Positions 45,973 through 58,589 of a stretch of 64,000 nt of DNA are shown one piece after another. Every line of letters starts with the position of its first letter. Within the stretch, counting starts at the first letter, position 1. Where the stretch lies: NCBI GenBank assembly GCA_033439795.1, contig JAUTDP010000011.1, forward strand, positions 62,001 through 126,000, read 5' to 3'. Made by a program: the position numbers and the translations under genes. Source of the stretch: Sordaria brevicollis (taxonomy: Eukaryota > Ascomycota > Sordariomycetes > Sordariales > Sordariaceae). The notes beneath the pieces were generated by a model. That model was given only the letters and a program-made list of their open reading frames with translations, was not told the origin of the DNA and ran no database searches.

Positions 45973-48707
45973 CTAAATATCATCCTCCCCCTCCATCACC
46001 CTCGACTCCCTCTTCCTCCCCTGACTATCCAGCGTATCCATGCTAATCCCCGTATCCGCCCTTTGTTGGGTCTGGGTCTGTTTAGCAGGCATGCCCAAAG
46101 CGCCGCGCGCCCCCTCGTGATTCTCCAAAAACTCGCGCAGCTTGGCCTTGCCGATCTCGACGCCCTGTGTCGAAGCCGCGTTGGCCATTTGCATCATGGG
46201 TCCTAGCAGGTTAAGACTGTAGGCGACGTAGGTGCCGCCGCCCATGAGCAGGAGGAGGAGGAAGAGAATTGGGTTGCGGAGGACTGTTTTCTCTGTTAGT
46301 ATTGTTCGTAAAGGAAAAGGGGAAAGGGGGCAAGAAAAGGGGGGGAAGGAAAAGGAAAAACATACCCATGACAAACTCGTTCCAACCCAACACCAACAAC
46401 ACAGCATAGAAATACAACGGCACCTGCGTGATCCCTCCGATCGCGCTCCTCTTGGCCTCCACGTATACACCATCGGCCATCTTCTTGAACCGTACCACAA
46501 GATCCTGTCTCTTGGGCTCGCTCAAAATCGTCGTTTCCTCCTCGAGGGACTTACCCTCGTCCTCATCCACGCCGCCGATTGGTGTCAGGTCCTCTTCGTC
46601 ACCTGGCTCGACGCCATGTGGCTGGACACCGATGAACTCGATCAAATCCGGTGGGCTACCAGACGACTGCAGCCGGAAGCGTGCAAGCAGTGGCACGAGA
46701 CCGAGCGTCGACTCGCGCGCCCGCGTGTAGATACCCTCGATATCATCCGACGGCCTCCAGATGCGTGGAACACCATCCTCATCATAGCGGAACTTGTCTT
46801 CAAAGTTCTCACGCAGCTTCATGAGGATGTTGGACTCCATCACCTCCTCCTCGATCTTCTCACGAAGAGCAACCCACGACTTGCGACGTAGGCGCCAGAG
46901 ACCGACTTGCACTTCGTCGTCGGAAGCCTCGAAGCTCTTGGCGCGGTCGGTAAACCTGCCCTCCGCCTCACCGACGATGCTGATGAAGGCCTTCCATACG
47001 CGATCCCAGATATCCTTCTCGGTGGACGGCTTCTCGCCGGATTCGGGAGCGCCGGAACCGCCTCGGCCGGACCCGAGCTTGTTGAACTCCAACCCAATGG
47101 CGTCGCCGAGGCGCGACTTGACCCAGCGCTCTACGCGAATGGCCAGGCGACGCATCTCCTCCTTGCGCAGGCGCGCGGAGACCTCGTCGAGCTCCTTCTC
47201 GAAAATGAGGTACTGCGGCTTGAAGTTGGACCACGCGACTCCGGGGATGGCAAGGGATTGCGCCTCCTTCTTGAAGATCTCGAGTGTCTTGGTCTTTTGC
47301 TTCTCGACAATTTCGGCGAACTCGTAAGCGCCGCCGGCCTTTTGGCCCGCCTTGACGGCATTGGTGACCGCCTCAGAGAAGGCGGTAACGCCAGCCTTGT
47401 GCGCGGCCGTAAGGTGAGCTTGGTAGAGAGCCTTGAGGCGGGTATCAATCTTGTCCTCGAGCTCGGAGCGCTTGGTGGTGTACACGCCCTTGTGATAGCG
47501 CGAGGCCTGGGTCTCAAAGTTCTTGACGCACTTCTCGCGGGCTTCGGCGCCAATTTGGCCGAGATCGGGCAGGACGGCGGGCTTGCCGGCGCGCGTGGAC
47601 TCGGCTTGTTGTTCTTCGAGGGGAGCGATGGCGGCATCGAAGGCAATTTGTACTTCGCGCGCAATCTCGTCGCAACGGAACTGCGCAAGGAGTTCTTGTT
47701 GGGTGGGCAGGTCGAGATCCTTGTTGGAGACGATTTGGTCCCAAATACCCTCGGCGTAGATGGAGAGACCATCAGCAGGAATGCGGCGGTGGTATTCGGG
47801 GAGGAAGACGCCGCCGGTGAATTCCTGATCGTCGGTAGACTCGGAGTCCTTGTTACGGTGGCCGGCGGTGAATCGGGAGCCAAGGTTCTCGACTTCGGTG
47901 ATGAACTTGTCGGGCTGTAGGATCTTGTGGGGAAGGGCGGCGAAGGCAAAGTCAAAGTAGTCTTCGATCTTGGAGTTTTCGAGGCCGGCGGGCTTGGAGA
48001 TGGAGGACCAGATGTGGGTAAGATCTTGGATCAGGGTGTTGCGCAAGTTTGCGAGCGGGGTGACGCCGATGTGATCGCGGATAACGAAGAAGAGGAGGGA
48101 GCGGGTTTGGTTTCTGAACCGTTAGCATGTGATTGCCCCCTATTAGCCGCAGATCGGACACCTACTGCTTGTCCTTCAAGAACAGCTGCATGTTGACCTC
48201 GAACACGGTCTTGAGCAGACCCATGTTTGCGCCCTGGTACAGACCGACCTGGTGTTCCCAGATGTTGACGATCAAGACCTCACTCGTAGCAAGGGCAAAC
48301 AGGGCACTCTTGCGCTCGAAGTCCTGGTCCTCGCCACGCTCGCGACCATCGGTACCCTCGACGTCCATGACCAGGATGTTGTCGGCCATGGTTCCCTCCT
48401 TCTTGTTCTTGGACATCCAGATGCCCTTTGTGGTCTGGCGACGTTCCCGCTCGGACATGACGCTGAACTGGGTGCCGAACAGGTGGTTCAGGAGGGTCGA
48501 CTTGCCGGTGGACTGGGAGCCGAAGACGGAGATGAGGTGGTAGTTGAAGCCGGCCTCGGCGACGTGTGTCTCGTGGAGGTAGTCATTGAGATTGGTGTTG
48601 TACTGCTTGTCCTCGTTGATGACCTGGATGCCGTGCTCGAAGTTGTGGGCGTTGCTGTCGGGCGCCGACCCGTTGCCGTTGTCAACGGCGGCGAAGTGGC
48701 CGTTCAT
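45973..48707 (-). CDS. sey1: Sey1/RHD3-type ER-fusion GTPase
   Basis: Three exons: 48707-48166, 48113-46366 and 46283-45973; GTAGGT and GTATGT donors; CTAAC branch site in both introns. They give 866 residues, the usual size for fungal Sey1. This dynamin-like GTPase of the atlastin/RHD3 class drives homotypic fusion of ER tubules. The GTPase domain is near the N terminus: P loop [17 protein letters not shown], switch I TTKGIW, switch [14 protein letters not shown]. Exon 2 opens with [11 protein letters not shown] and encodes the long helical-bundle stalk. The C terminus carries a hydrophobic hairpin: [18 protein letters not shown], then [20 protein letters not shown], for ER anchoring, followed by a cytosolic tail. 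Start [11 protein letters not shown] was chosen as the first ATG before the conserved GTPase domain. Nothing is broken, and composition is normal despite the RIPed element 700 bp away. Confidence 0.93.
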
Positions 48708-49944
48708 GGCGGTATTTCGTTTATTCCTCGTATGATGCGCGTTGGTTGTGTGACAAGGGAGAAGGCAACACCAGGAGGAGGAAGAGGTAGGGGAAGAAGA
48801 GAAGGGAAGCGGTGATGACAATGAAGATATTAGAAAGTTGGCTAGGTAGGGTAGAGCAAAGAAAGTTGAAGAAGAGGGAGGGGGGAAGGGGAGGGGGGGT
48901 TGCTGTCGTGGACCACACTCTGGACTGTGAAAGGGTGGTGGTATCGAGTGCCAACTGTCAATCCTCACAAGCAGGAGAATCGAGGCCCAACAAGAACAAC
49001 CTGAAGCAGGCCAAGCAAAGGGGAAGCTGTCAATGGATTGGACGTGGGTTGCTTGTGCTGCTTGTGCTGTCGCGCTGTTCTAGCTGTCTTGTCGCTTCCC
49101 AGATGGAGCTCTCGCCAGATGATGTGGATCACTTGTCGCCATCATTGCTGGCTCGGGCCTGCCACTCGCCGACAGGGGACTGCCACCCCTCGGCGGCTGC
49201 ACGACAGGCATTGTGGTCTGTGCGCGGCTCGCTATCCCTAACAATGACACTCCAATAGTACTGGCTTGATTGTTAGCTCGATACTTTGGTTATGACGTCC
49301 ATGTGAACAAGCGCCATCCAATCGATTTAGGGGCCTTCAAGTCTCAGTTGAGGGCTCACAAAGAGACATCACGTTGTGGAATGATTGTCTCGACCTGACA
49401 TTTCCACGTGTTGACAGTGAGACCAGCTGGCTTCTCATGTCATGTAGAGTAACAAATGAAGTCCCAACTTTAGCGACAACTAATCACTCTTCATCTCGTT
49501 ATCAGCTACTGTAGGAGTCTTTCATGGGTGGCCTGGCTTCTTTTTTGGAAATGCGATCAACAATGGCCATTTATATGGAACTTGGGGATGGGGCAGCTTG
49601 AGATGGACATCGCTAACAGATAATGTAGTGGGCTTCTAAGAAATCTGTTAATGTTGGACCACGTTGCTGGTTAAAATAACTCGAATGTTCATCATCAGAA
49701 AACGGATAAACGCGCTCTTCAGCATCTCATTAACAATAGGCAACTATTCTAGAGCGCTTCCAAATATGCATCGCAACATCCACACAGCATTTCTCTATCG
49801 TTTCCTCGAGTCAGGAAAAAGTCTAATCCAATGGTTTGCGACAGCCGAATGAGTGTCCTCAACCTCTTGTTACCGCCTGTTTTACCTCTTTACCGGACAA
49901 CCAGTGTCTTCGAAAACAACTAACCGTCATATCGAAACGCTCAG
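48708..49944. other. Sey1 promoter and intergenic region
   Basis: The stretch upstream of sey1 is pyrimidine-rich on the minus strand (48770-48900), typical of a fungal promoter/leader. The rest to the end of the kinase-like gene contains no convincing frame. Confidence 0.4.
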
Positions 49945-51029
49945 CTATGCGTACTTGGCAATGAGCTTCTTCATAATCGACATGGCGCCCCCTCGATAGC
50001 CGCCTCCAAACAGGGCATAGTGGTTCAAGTGGTGATACCTGTCACAGACCGTTAGCAACATCATCTCACAACATCTTCTCCGCGCAGGTGGTGTCAAACT
50101 CACAGCTCATACAGCGCAACCCGATCCTCCCACTCCTCCTTCGGCTCCTGTTTGGGTACCAACTCGCCATACTCCTTCCAAAACGCCGGCCCAAACCCAC
50201 CAAACATCTTCATGATCCCCAACTCATACTCCGAATGTCCATACACACTCGCAGGATCATACACCACCTCTTCCACTCCTCCTCCCCATTCTTCCCCAGA
50301 AAACCGTCCCCTTCCCTGATTCCCACTCCACAAATCACCATGTATCAACACCGGCGTCACCTTCCCTATCGTCTCTTCCCCGAGTAACCTAGGTACCACT
50401 CTCGCGGCAGTCTTTTCCACCGCCTCAGCCAGCTCTTTATCCTCCCCATTTTTCTTTTCTCCTTCCCTCAGCACGTGTCTCAACCGATTATCAGCATAAA
50501 ACTCCCCCCACCTCTCCTTCCAGGAATTATCCTGCTCCGTCGCCCCACAGTACGTCGTGACAGGAAAACCAAACATGGGTTTATCATACCCCTCGGGAAT
50601 GGGGGCGGGGGTGGTGTGCATCTTGGCCAATTTCTGCGCAAAACTTTCCCCGCTTCCTCCTTTTCCTGATGAACTACTGCTAGAGCTGGCTCGTAGGTCG
50701 AGAAAGTCGGTTACCAAAAAATGTTTATCGGCGTTGGATGATAATGAACCGGTTCCGTGTGAGCGGGGACAGAAAGAGGGGATGAGAGAGTTGATGGCGT
50801 TTAGGGAGGCGTGTTCGCCTGTGAACATGATGGAGGAGGAGGAGGGGCCGGTGGCTGTTTTGAGGAAGTAGGTTTTTTGGGACCCCGAGGCTGGGGAAGA
50901 GATGGAAAGCTTGGAGGTGGATGAGAAGGAGGAACCGCCGTGGGAAGAAAGGCTGGCGGAGAAGGAGGAGGGGTCATTTGGGTTCAGGCCGAGGGCGCGG
51001 AGGATGGAGGGGTCGATTGGGGGTGACAT
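49945..51029 (-). CDS. Fructosamine/ketosamine 3-kinase family protein
   Basis: Two exons: 51029-50104 and 50038-49945 (GTGAGT donor, GCTAACG branch, GACAG acceptor). They give 339 residues. The family phosphorylates the 3-hydroxyl of sugar-amine adducts on proteins, a deglycation step, using an aminoglycoside-kinase-like fold. Visible marks are the catalytic loop HGDLWSGN (residues about 228-235), the metal-binding DPA in VVYDPASVYGHSEYELGIM (about 253-271), and FGGFGPAFWKEY after it. The last exon supplies YHHLNHYALFGGGYRGGAM and a C-terminal helix, the standard ending of the family. Ser/Gly-rich insertions lie near residues 20-60 and 110-125. I chose MSPPIDPSIL as start; the frame stays open upstream with a Ser/Arg-rich segment that could act as a targeting extension. 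The gene is intact. Confidence 0.85.
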
Positions 51030-52156
51030 TTTGGGGGTTCGGGAATGGATGTCTTTTGGGTTTTCGGATGTTGAGTGAGGGAACGCCGTGAGGTTGCACC
51101 GGAGCCGTTGGATTGCGGCCGTTGAAATCGGAATCGGAGACGAGCGGAGGACGGAAGAAGGTGTGGTTCGATTGGCGACCGAAGATGACCAGACGGATGT
51201 GCATGACGTCATGCGCCGAAAGGTGCAGCAGGAACACACGCCGGACGGATATCACCCGATGTCCCGATGTCCCGATGCCCCGATGCCGGCCTCTTCTTCC
51301 GTTCTTCTTGTCCTCCCGTCTCCGGGTTGATAAAATCCGGACATTTCCTTACTGGCTTGTAGCTATCACCAACCATACCGGCACCACCCACTCGGCCGTC
51401 TCTCATCGCCAAGCCATACTCACACGGTGAACAAGCCACACCGTCCCTCGGTCATGTGCTCACCGAGTCACCGAGTCACCGAGTCGGTGTAACATCAACC
51501 ACACAGAGCAAACTGAAGTCACGCCTCACATTCCTTATCAGCGCTGGGCGATAAGCGAGCTGTATGGCGGCGGCGGCTGAGCTGAGACGTGACGCTCTTG
51601 GTGAGGAAAGAGCACCCCCAGCTCGTGAAATGGTGGGGGACGAGCTGTTTAAAAAGGGAAAGCTTCGCGAACCACGTCATTACTTTAACAAAGTGCACCG
51701 CCCCTTCAACACCAACCGAACCCGTCGGCCAGAGTCATGAGTTCAATTCCCGATATCTTAACGTTGTTTCGACTCACCACATCTACGAGTCTTTGAACCG
51801 GACGCCATGCCGCGAGCCTGCGATAACATGAGCCGGCCTCACCACCCTTTCCTTCGGCTGGGATGATGCCTCTTATCTCGAGGTTGCCGGTGTCGCTGGT
51901 TCCAGTTGACCGAAATGGACAACTTACAAGTAACAAAGTCTCAGTTGAGGTTGCTGCCTCGCTGCCCTCAACGCCATAGAGGTAGCTGGAGTGGTTGTGT
52001 TGCACCACAGCCGTGCCGTTGACGCCCACATCTGATTTATAAGTATAAATGAACTCTCCCCTTCTCTTGTCTCTTCAGTTGGTGTTCAACAATTGTCATC
52101 TTCCATAGAATATCACTCTCTAACAAACCAAACTCCATGCCACGGAAAAGTGTCCG
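51030..52156. other. Intergenic region with short tandem repeats
   Basis: Two 8-bp tandem arrays are visible: CCCGATGT/C, four units, at 51255-51286, and CACCGAGT, three units, at 51461-51484, the latter followed by CGGTG, which can pair with it. No gene seen. The final 150 bp before 52157 look like a leader. Confidence 0.45.
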
Positions 52157-54321
52157 ATGGCGCCCTCCCTGATGTCAAGGAGCATCTTGCGCCAACACTC
52201 AACATCGCGTAATCTGCTGTTTGCTTTTTTGTGTTTGACTTTGTTTAGCCCGACAACCTTTGCCCTCAACTTCTCTGTCGAGTGCAGAGACCGAGTATAC
52301 ACCATCCTCGACGGATTGCCCGATCCATATGGCAACCTGACAGAAGAAGACCTGTATCGAAACGGGTGGATTTACGAAGGACACGTCCAAAACCTCGATG
52401 ATGACATCAGAAACAACAGGAGCTTGTACATTGCTATTACTCTTGAAGGTATGTAACCCCTTTGCTAGCTGAACCGTTCCATTGAACCACTTACTGACCA
52501 GTTGCTTGTACCCAGGCTGCAAGAACCTCTGTCACTCCCCCATCGAGTGGTACCTCACGCAAAACCCTCCAACCCAGTCCTTCAACATCGCAGCCAACTG
52601 GATCCTTCCCATCCTAGCTCTGGTGGCCTGTCTTCCCTTCGACTCGCTACATCGACGAGCACCCGGATCACGATGGCACGACGGACGCATTCTCACCACC
52701 GTGAAAGCGATACTGAACTGGCTCGGTTCACCGCCTACCAGCCTGACAGCCACTCTATGGAACGTCTACCAGATCCGTCAGTGCAGTTACTTGACTTTCG
52801 TGCCCGGAGGCACCCACGACCAGGCCAATCCGCGACTGGTACATTCCAAAACCACCTCCTACTATATCCTCAGCTGCATCAACCAGTTCGAGGTACCCAG
52901 CGACGAAGCGGAGAGAGATGACTTTGTGCGCGTTCTTACTTATGGCCTCTTCAAACCACTGGAGATTGAGCCGCGTGGAAGACAGGGTTCGGCCGGCGAG
53001 GAAGTAGCTCGGCAAGCGGTGCTCTACACCAGGGAGCTACGCGAAGCACTGGCGTTCCAACTTCGAATGCATCGAAGGCGAGGTACATACCCGGCTGGCA
53101 TCAATATTTGTGTCTTCCTAGGTGCGTTTGCCATCTCGATTGGCCTTGCCTTTGCAGACGATCTCGGAGAATACACCACTGCCCACTCCCTGGCGTTGGG
53201 GTTATTGGTGAGTTGGCTGCCGGTGTTGGTCATGTTTTGCATCGTCGATCGGAACCCCATCTCTGGAATCAGAAATAGGTAAGCGTTAGCCGTCCTGTCT
53301 GCCATCCCGTTCGTCAAAGTACTAACCAGTCCCTTCCACCCGCAGAGTCCTTATCCAACGATGGCTGTGGAACGTCGAAGCCGTACAACTCTGGGAAGAT
53401 GCAAGGCGGAAAGACCTGCTTCCCAACCCAGAACCCGACATCGACTGGTGGAACCCAGCCAAACAACGCCACCGCTCCGACCGCCAACGCTCCTCTTACG
53501 GCCGCCACCAACCCAACGAAATCATTCACGTCATATCCGCCTTTCGTCTCGGCGATTTCATCGGCCAAGGCCGCAAAATGGGCTATTACGGGCTCACCTC
53601 CGCCGTTCTCTCCTCCATCTACTCCCCGTCCGGAACCCCCAACAGCATGCCCACCATCGCCAGCCTCACCGCCCGCCGTCTCGCCTCCACCTTCCACCGC
53701 CCCTTCGCCTGGTGGCTCTGCGCCTTCACCTCCCTCTCCCTCGTCTGGCTCGAAATCACCATGGCCCTTCTGGTGTCTTACATGACCCCCACCGTCGGCC
53801 TCTCCTGTCGCTCCGGCGCTTACGTCTGCTATGGCGTGTTAGTCTCCATCACCTGGATCGTCAGCTGTCTCTCCAAATCTCCCAACCAAGCCGTTCGGAT
53901 TTTCTGCCACTTCTTTAACGCCCTCGCCGTCGGCGTGCTCGGTTTCATCATCTTTGCGCAGTTCACGGGTATATTGAATAATTGCGCCTGCAAGTGTGGG
54001 GTGGGCGGGTACATGAGTTTTCAGGACGCGGCGTTTTATGGCAAGTATTTTCAGGTGAGGAAGTACTGGCTTATTGGCGCTTTGGTGGGCGGACTTCCGC
54101 CTGTCGTGTGTTTTGTGGTGGCGGGGGTGTGGTTGAGAAGGCTCAAGGGGCTGTGGAGGGCGTCGGAGCAGATGGAGGTTAGTTGGGAGTTGACGGAGTG
54201 GAGGGCGGAGATGGGGCAGGCGCCTGCTGGTGCTGGTACGGGGACGGGGCAAGGAGCGGGACGGGGAGTACAGGAGGATGAGGAGACGAGGATCGAGGCG
54301 GATATGTCGTGGTTGACTTGA
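52157..54321 (+). CDS. Fungal multi-spanning membrane protein of unknown function
   Basis: Three exons: 52157-52448, 52516-53278 and 53346-54321, both introns 67 nt with GTATGT/GTAAGC donors. They give 676 residues. After a signal-like segment (LLFAFLCLTLFSPTTFA) comes a short extracellular-type region with Cys and N-x-S/T sites. At least seven hydrophobic spans follow: NWILPILALVACLPF, GINICVFLGAFAISIGLAFA, LALGLLVSWLPVLVMFCIV, MALLVSYM, GAYVCYGVLVSITWIVSCL, NALAVGVLGFIIFAQF and YWLIGALVGGLPPVVCFVV. A long hydrophilic loop with conserved-looking WWNPAKQRHR and ISAFRLGDFIG lies between spans in the last exon. I do not recognise the family; the layout fits an ascomycete-specific surface or endomembrane protein. 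The phases of all junctions agree and there are no internal stops. The C-terminal tail is Gly/Glu-rich. Confidence 0.75.
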
Positions 54322-56223
54322 TGGGATGGGGTTGAGGGTGGTGGGCGGTGGGAGTTGAGGTCTGATTTGGATATGATACCCCCTGTTGCTGTACTTGCTG
54401 TCTTTTCTTCGTTTTCTTTGCGCGTGGCGGTTAGATGGAGCCTGGAGGAATAATCTGATCAACATCAACAAGACCTTTGCGTTAGTCTTTAAATCTTTTG
54501 TTTTTGAGATGGAACCCTTTCTTCCAGTCAATTGTCGTTGACCCGCGAACAATCACCTTCTCAACCGATCACGACACTCCCTATAGGTTTAGCGGGAAAT
54601 AATTATTATAAGCCTAGGAATTTCCGTCGGCTCTCAACGCCTGCCCTGATTGCGACTCGACTGAAGGGAGGAAACCGACCGGGAGATGATGGAAGTCAGG
54701 AATGGGAGAACGGAAGTGGTAGAACACCTTCCACTTAATTTGATGGCTTGCCCGGGCAGGCTTTGAAATAGGGGCGTAGGGTAGTACCTCCGCTATCCCG
54801 CTCTTCCTATGGGACCATTTTGTTCGAGGAAACCGTTGTTGGACCAGTTAATGCCTTCGGACGGGAGCTGTGAGTGAGTTATGAAGACGGGAGCTGAGAG
54901 ATGCTTTCCACATCATGACCATGGCTGCCCGGTTTGCAGTTTTTCCTTGTGTGGCGCTACATTACCTACTTCCCTCTCGGCAAAGAGAGATAACTGCTAG
55001 GTCAGACAAAGCTCTTTCTCAACGACCTGATCTCCAGCTCCAGTGCAGATTGTGCGGAGCAAGCCCGACTGGATTATCAAGTCTTGACAGATACTAAAGT
55101 CAGTGGGACGGATCCAAAGTCATGTCTGAGGATGTGATCATGTGGATGATAATAAAGGATGGGCAAGAGCTCTGAATCACAACGGCCCGGGGAGTCAGTT
55201 TAGACTTCCTGCAGCAAGTCCTGTCGTTGAATTAAAAGATTTGGTGGAGTACTTTGTGAGTAGGTCGTTATAGGGTGCATCCCACTTGCTGTCAGCCTTA
55301 AATCCAGGGGCGTACTCACCTCGACTGGACTTAAAAAGCAGCAGCATGCTGAGTGCCTGCATCATCGGTTGTTCAGACGCATGTGGATTCGGAAAAGAGA
55401 CATGTTCTATTCGCAACACCTTCCTGGACACCAGGCCTGTACCTACCAACGTTCCTCAAAGCACTTACTTGGGCGATTGGCTCGAACCTACCCATAAAGG
55501 GTGGTACTTCCCTCACCATGAGAAATACCTTCCATGGTCAGATAACCAAGCAGGCTCAAGTACCGCAACCACGCTCAAGGGCGTTCATTGAGTGACACAA
55601 GCGCCCCCGGTACCTCTGGGCTCCCTGGAGGGTATAAGACCAGAGGTCTCCCACCTCTCGGGACAGGTAATTTTTTCTCATCTTCATCAACATCAAGCAC
55701 ATCCATTCAAACTTCTTCAAAGTCTTTTGCTTCCCCAACTTCACAACCCAAGCTCCAAACAACCAACCTGAACTTCAGGTTCCAACTCCGAGGTCCCAAA
55801 CACACACCGCCCTATTCGCATCTTTCTCTCTCATCTCTATTCGGTCTGTCATTCAACTACATTTCTTCACGACAACTTCCATCCGATCTCAAATTAATAA
55901 CACCACTTATATCCAACCAAAGGTTCGTGATGCAAGAAGCCAAGAGAACGAGTATTTCGTCGAGCCCATTCTAACAAATATTGTTTGCAGGTTCCGTTTT
56001 GTCATTTTCGAATGAAGTTTCGTCTGCCGGATAAGCCGATTTGTCCATGTTCATTCACATCAACTACATTCCAGCGAGAATATCAACTCGCCTCTTTTCG
56101 GCCCATCCCTCTTTTCCCCAAGCCTCACTCTTTTTTTGGCTCTTTGTCATCCTTCTTGGCTCTTCGATCACCATTTGCTAGCCCGCAGAGACCCCGCACC
56201 CATCTCCAATTACTGCCGCCAAG
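54322..56223. other. Intergenic region, no confident gene
   Basis: A minus-strand frame at 55195-55449 has protein-like composition (FPNPHASEQPMMQALSMLLL, then SKWDAPYNDLLTKY) and ends in a proper stop, so it may be the last exon of a gene or remnant, but upstream exons and a start could not be fixed. Elsewhere the frames look random. Confidence 0.3.
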
Positions 56224-57047
56224 ATGTCGGACCACTCGGTCGTTACCAGCAAGGACGTCCTTCACTGGTTCGTTGGGTTCATGTTCGAACGTTTGCTTTT
56301 CCGTTCGGCTTGCAACTTCGTCAATGCCTTTGGCATTTCCCCGAGTTCTTCCGAAGCATCCGAACAGAGACCGACCTCCTGGAACGAATGTTGGTCTCGC
56401 ATGCCGCAGACCTAGAGAGCTCGGACTAGCAACTCCGACGCTTTGTGCGGCTTTGCCAAGATACATCGTGGGAGCTTCAGTTGCTCATGAACGATCACAT
56501 CCCAAAGGTGGTAGATGGAGAAGATGAACCCCAAACACCCAAGTCAACCCCTCAAATCATCTGGTTCCTGTTTCGCCACCCTCTTAGGGCTTACCGTATC
56601 CGAGTAGTTTTACTCAGGTTGCGGGGGTACATGACTCTCCTCACCCAAGCGATCGTCCTCGACAGAGATCGGGCTGAGGCCCCAGGCCCCATTGCAGCCT
56701 CCTTGGACCTTCCCATCGGCATCGACAGCAACGGAGTCTCGTCCCGGCGTAGCAAATCCGACTGTAGGGCATGGTCTAGCAACACCTACAGTCCCCCACT
56801 CGATCGCCAACGTACCTCAAGGGGCAAGGGCCCGGTCAGCCACCGGCGCCTCAAGTTGCGCCGCAATAACTTTATCAACATTGCATTAGCGAACATCAAT
56901 ATCCAACAGCGACAGTTTTTTGGTGACGTTGGCAAGGAGGATATAAGAGGTCCGGCGAGATATTATTCGACCAAGCAAAATATTAGCAACATGACATGCA
57001 TGTCGTCATGGACCTACCCTTATTCGTGGCGGACAAAAGGCGATTAG
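56224..57047 (+). pseudogene. Possible decayed gene with frameshift and stop
   Basis: A start with coding look (MSDHSVVTSKDVLHWFVGFM, then FERLLFRSACNFVNAFGI) loses its frame near 56350. The adjacent frame continues plausibly with TETDLLERMLVSHAADLESSD, meets a TAG at 56427-56429, and resumes as QLRRFVRLCQDTSWELQLLM down to 57047. I could not find GT..AG introns that repair both breaks. No family recognised. It could be a young lineage gene with unrecognised splicing instead of a relic. Confidence 0.3.
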
Positions 57048-57220
57048 ACTCTGGGTAAATATTTTCATAATCCTGTCATGGTGTTGGTCTTTGGTTTATT
57101 ATATAGTCTTGGGCAGTAGATGTTTCCTTTTTGTTTGAGCTTACTATATATAATAGCGAATAAAGTGTCGTTAATTGGGGAGGAAGTAAATTAAATATAA
57201 TAATAAATACCTAGCTACCT

Positions 57221-57741
57221 CTAGGTGTCGAAATCGGTAATGTAGTTCCAAGTTGGGTAAAAAGGCGGTTGGTCTGGCCCTGAGGAGTATACATCGGGTG
57301 TAAGGGCCTCTCCGGTTCGTCCTCCGATGACGATCCTGAGTCTGAATGCTCGAGCAACCCGTGTCAATGCAAACCGACAGCTCTGGGCTGGCTTTTGACA
57401 GACGGACGTTCGTGGTGAGGTAGGAGTAGCGATGGCCTTCCGGGAGTCTGTCCTTTGGTTTCGCCTGAATTGTGTCTGGGTCGAAAGCGGAGGCGGACAG
57501 GAAAGCCGTCTCGGACCCTGAAGACTCTGGGGGCGATCCCGTGGGCTCTGGACTGGTGACTTTGGTTGCATTGCATCCTCAGGGTTAAAGCTGAAGCCCA
57601 GTTCAACCTTCGAGTCTTTGACTATGGCGCGGAGCGAATTGAAAAAGGTGAACATTTGGTATTCGTTATCAAACCCGACGGGCTGTTCAGTCTTCAGTCG
57701 GTCAAGAGTAATAGCTACGTTAATTGCATCTGTTGCTCAGT
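57221..57741 (-). pseudogene. Remnant with a retropepsin-like Asp-Thr-Gly site
   Basis: The minus strand carries protein-like segments in three frames. DRLKTEQPVGFDNEYQMFTF lies near 57700-57640. In a second frame come SPEPTGSPPESSGSETAFLS, then GHRYSYLTTNVRLSKASPEL and SVCIDTGCSSIQ (about 57370). In a third frame follows LLEHSDSGSSSEDEPERPLH. The SYLTT..VCIDTGCS pattern resembles the protease start of fungal LTR-retroelement polyproteins, where DTG holds the catalytic Asp. Frame changes between segments argue for decay. RIP is not heavy here, so it is either old and single-copy or a host gene with unseen introns. Confidence 0.4.
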
Positions 57742-58589
57742 TACTACATGATACCAATGCGTAACTGCGTAGTGTGTCATGAGCTTTGATGGTCATGTCT
57801 CTAATATACAATACATATACCGAAGATTAACCGCCGGTCAAGCAACAACACAACATAGACAGCCGCGTCGTTACCTAATAACAGTGCCAGCTGGGAGTGA
57901 AGGGAAGGGGGCTGGGCTTAAAGAAGTCGTCCTCGGACGCTTCGCTTTCCTCTTCAGCTTTTCAGCTTTTCAGCTTTTCAGCTTTTCAGCTTTTTTTTCC
58001 CCCCAAATGTCACGCACGAGCGACGTGGTCCGTCACGAGAGACAAAAGCTGAACATGTATGTAATGAACTCTAGCCAACGTCGGAGTCTGGTTTTGACCA
58101 AGCCAAGCCAATCCTAGCCTAACCTAGCCCGCCTCCGGTCTGGTGGTGTATGTAGGTGTTGCCAACGCTTGATGATGGATCGAGAAGGCGGCATTAATGC
58201 TATGTAGCGAGTGGGAGGATGAAGCGATTGGCGAGGAAGGACCGGGAGAGAGAGAGAGAGAGAGAGGTCAAAATGAGGTCGGGCCAAAACATGGACCTAT
58301 ATTCTCGCCGGCATTGTCATACAAGGCACAGCAGCTTGTTGTCGGGAAAGTGGAACTGGATAAACGCCGCCCTTGTAACCGTGCCTGTAATCTATTACGG
58401 CGATGGCAGACTACATACTCACATCGACCGGCTATGATGACATTGGCGGGGGAGCTTTTTTCTCTTGCGATTGACTCACGGAATCGTTGTTTGGAGGGCG
58501 GAGGGATTGTATTTTTCAGGGAACCAGTCAAATCAACAACAGCCTGACTCAGCCTCCCGGTCCTGGCAGTTGGCCATCACTCAATGCCT
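57742..58589. other. Intergenic region with an 8-bp tandem repeat
   Basis: CAGCTTTT is repeated five times at 57955-57998, and an AG dinucleotide run lies at 58248-58266. No gene seen. Confidence 0.45.

Noticed and set aside
46907..47920. 337-residue plus-strand open frame
   Set aside because: It is antisense to the second exon of sey1, which has clear domain support.
51717..51800. Possible tRNA because of a GTTCAATTCCCG stretch
   Set aside because: No matching A box, acceptor stem or cloverleaf could be drawn around it.
53361..53918. 185-residue frame rich in Arg/His/Pro
   Set aside because: Shadow frame of the third exon of the membrane-protein gene at 52157-54321.
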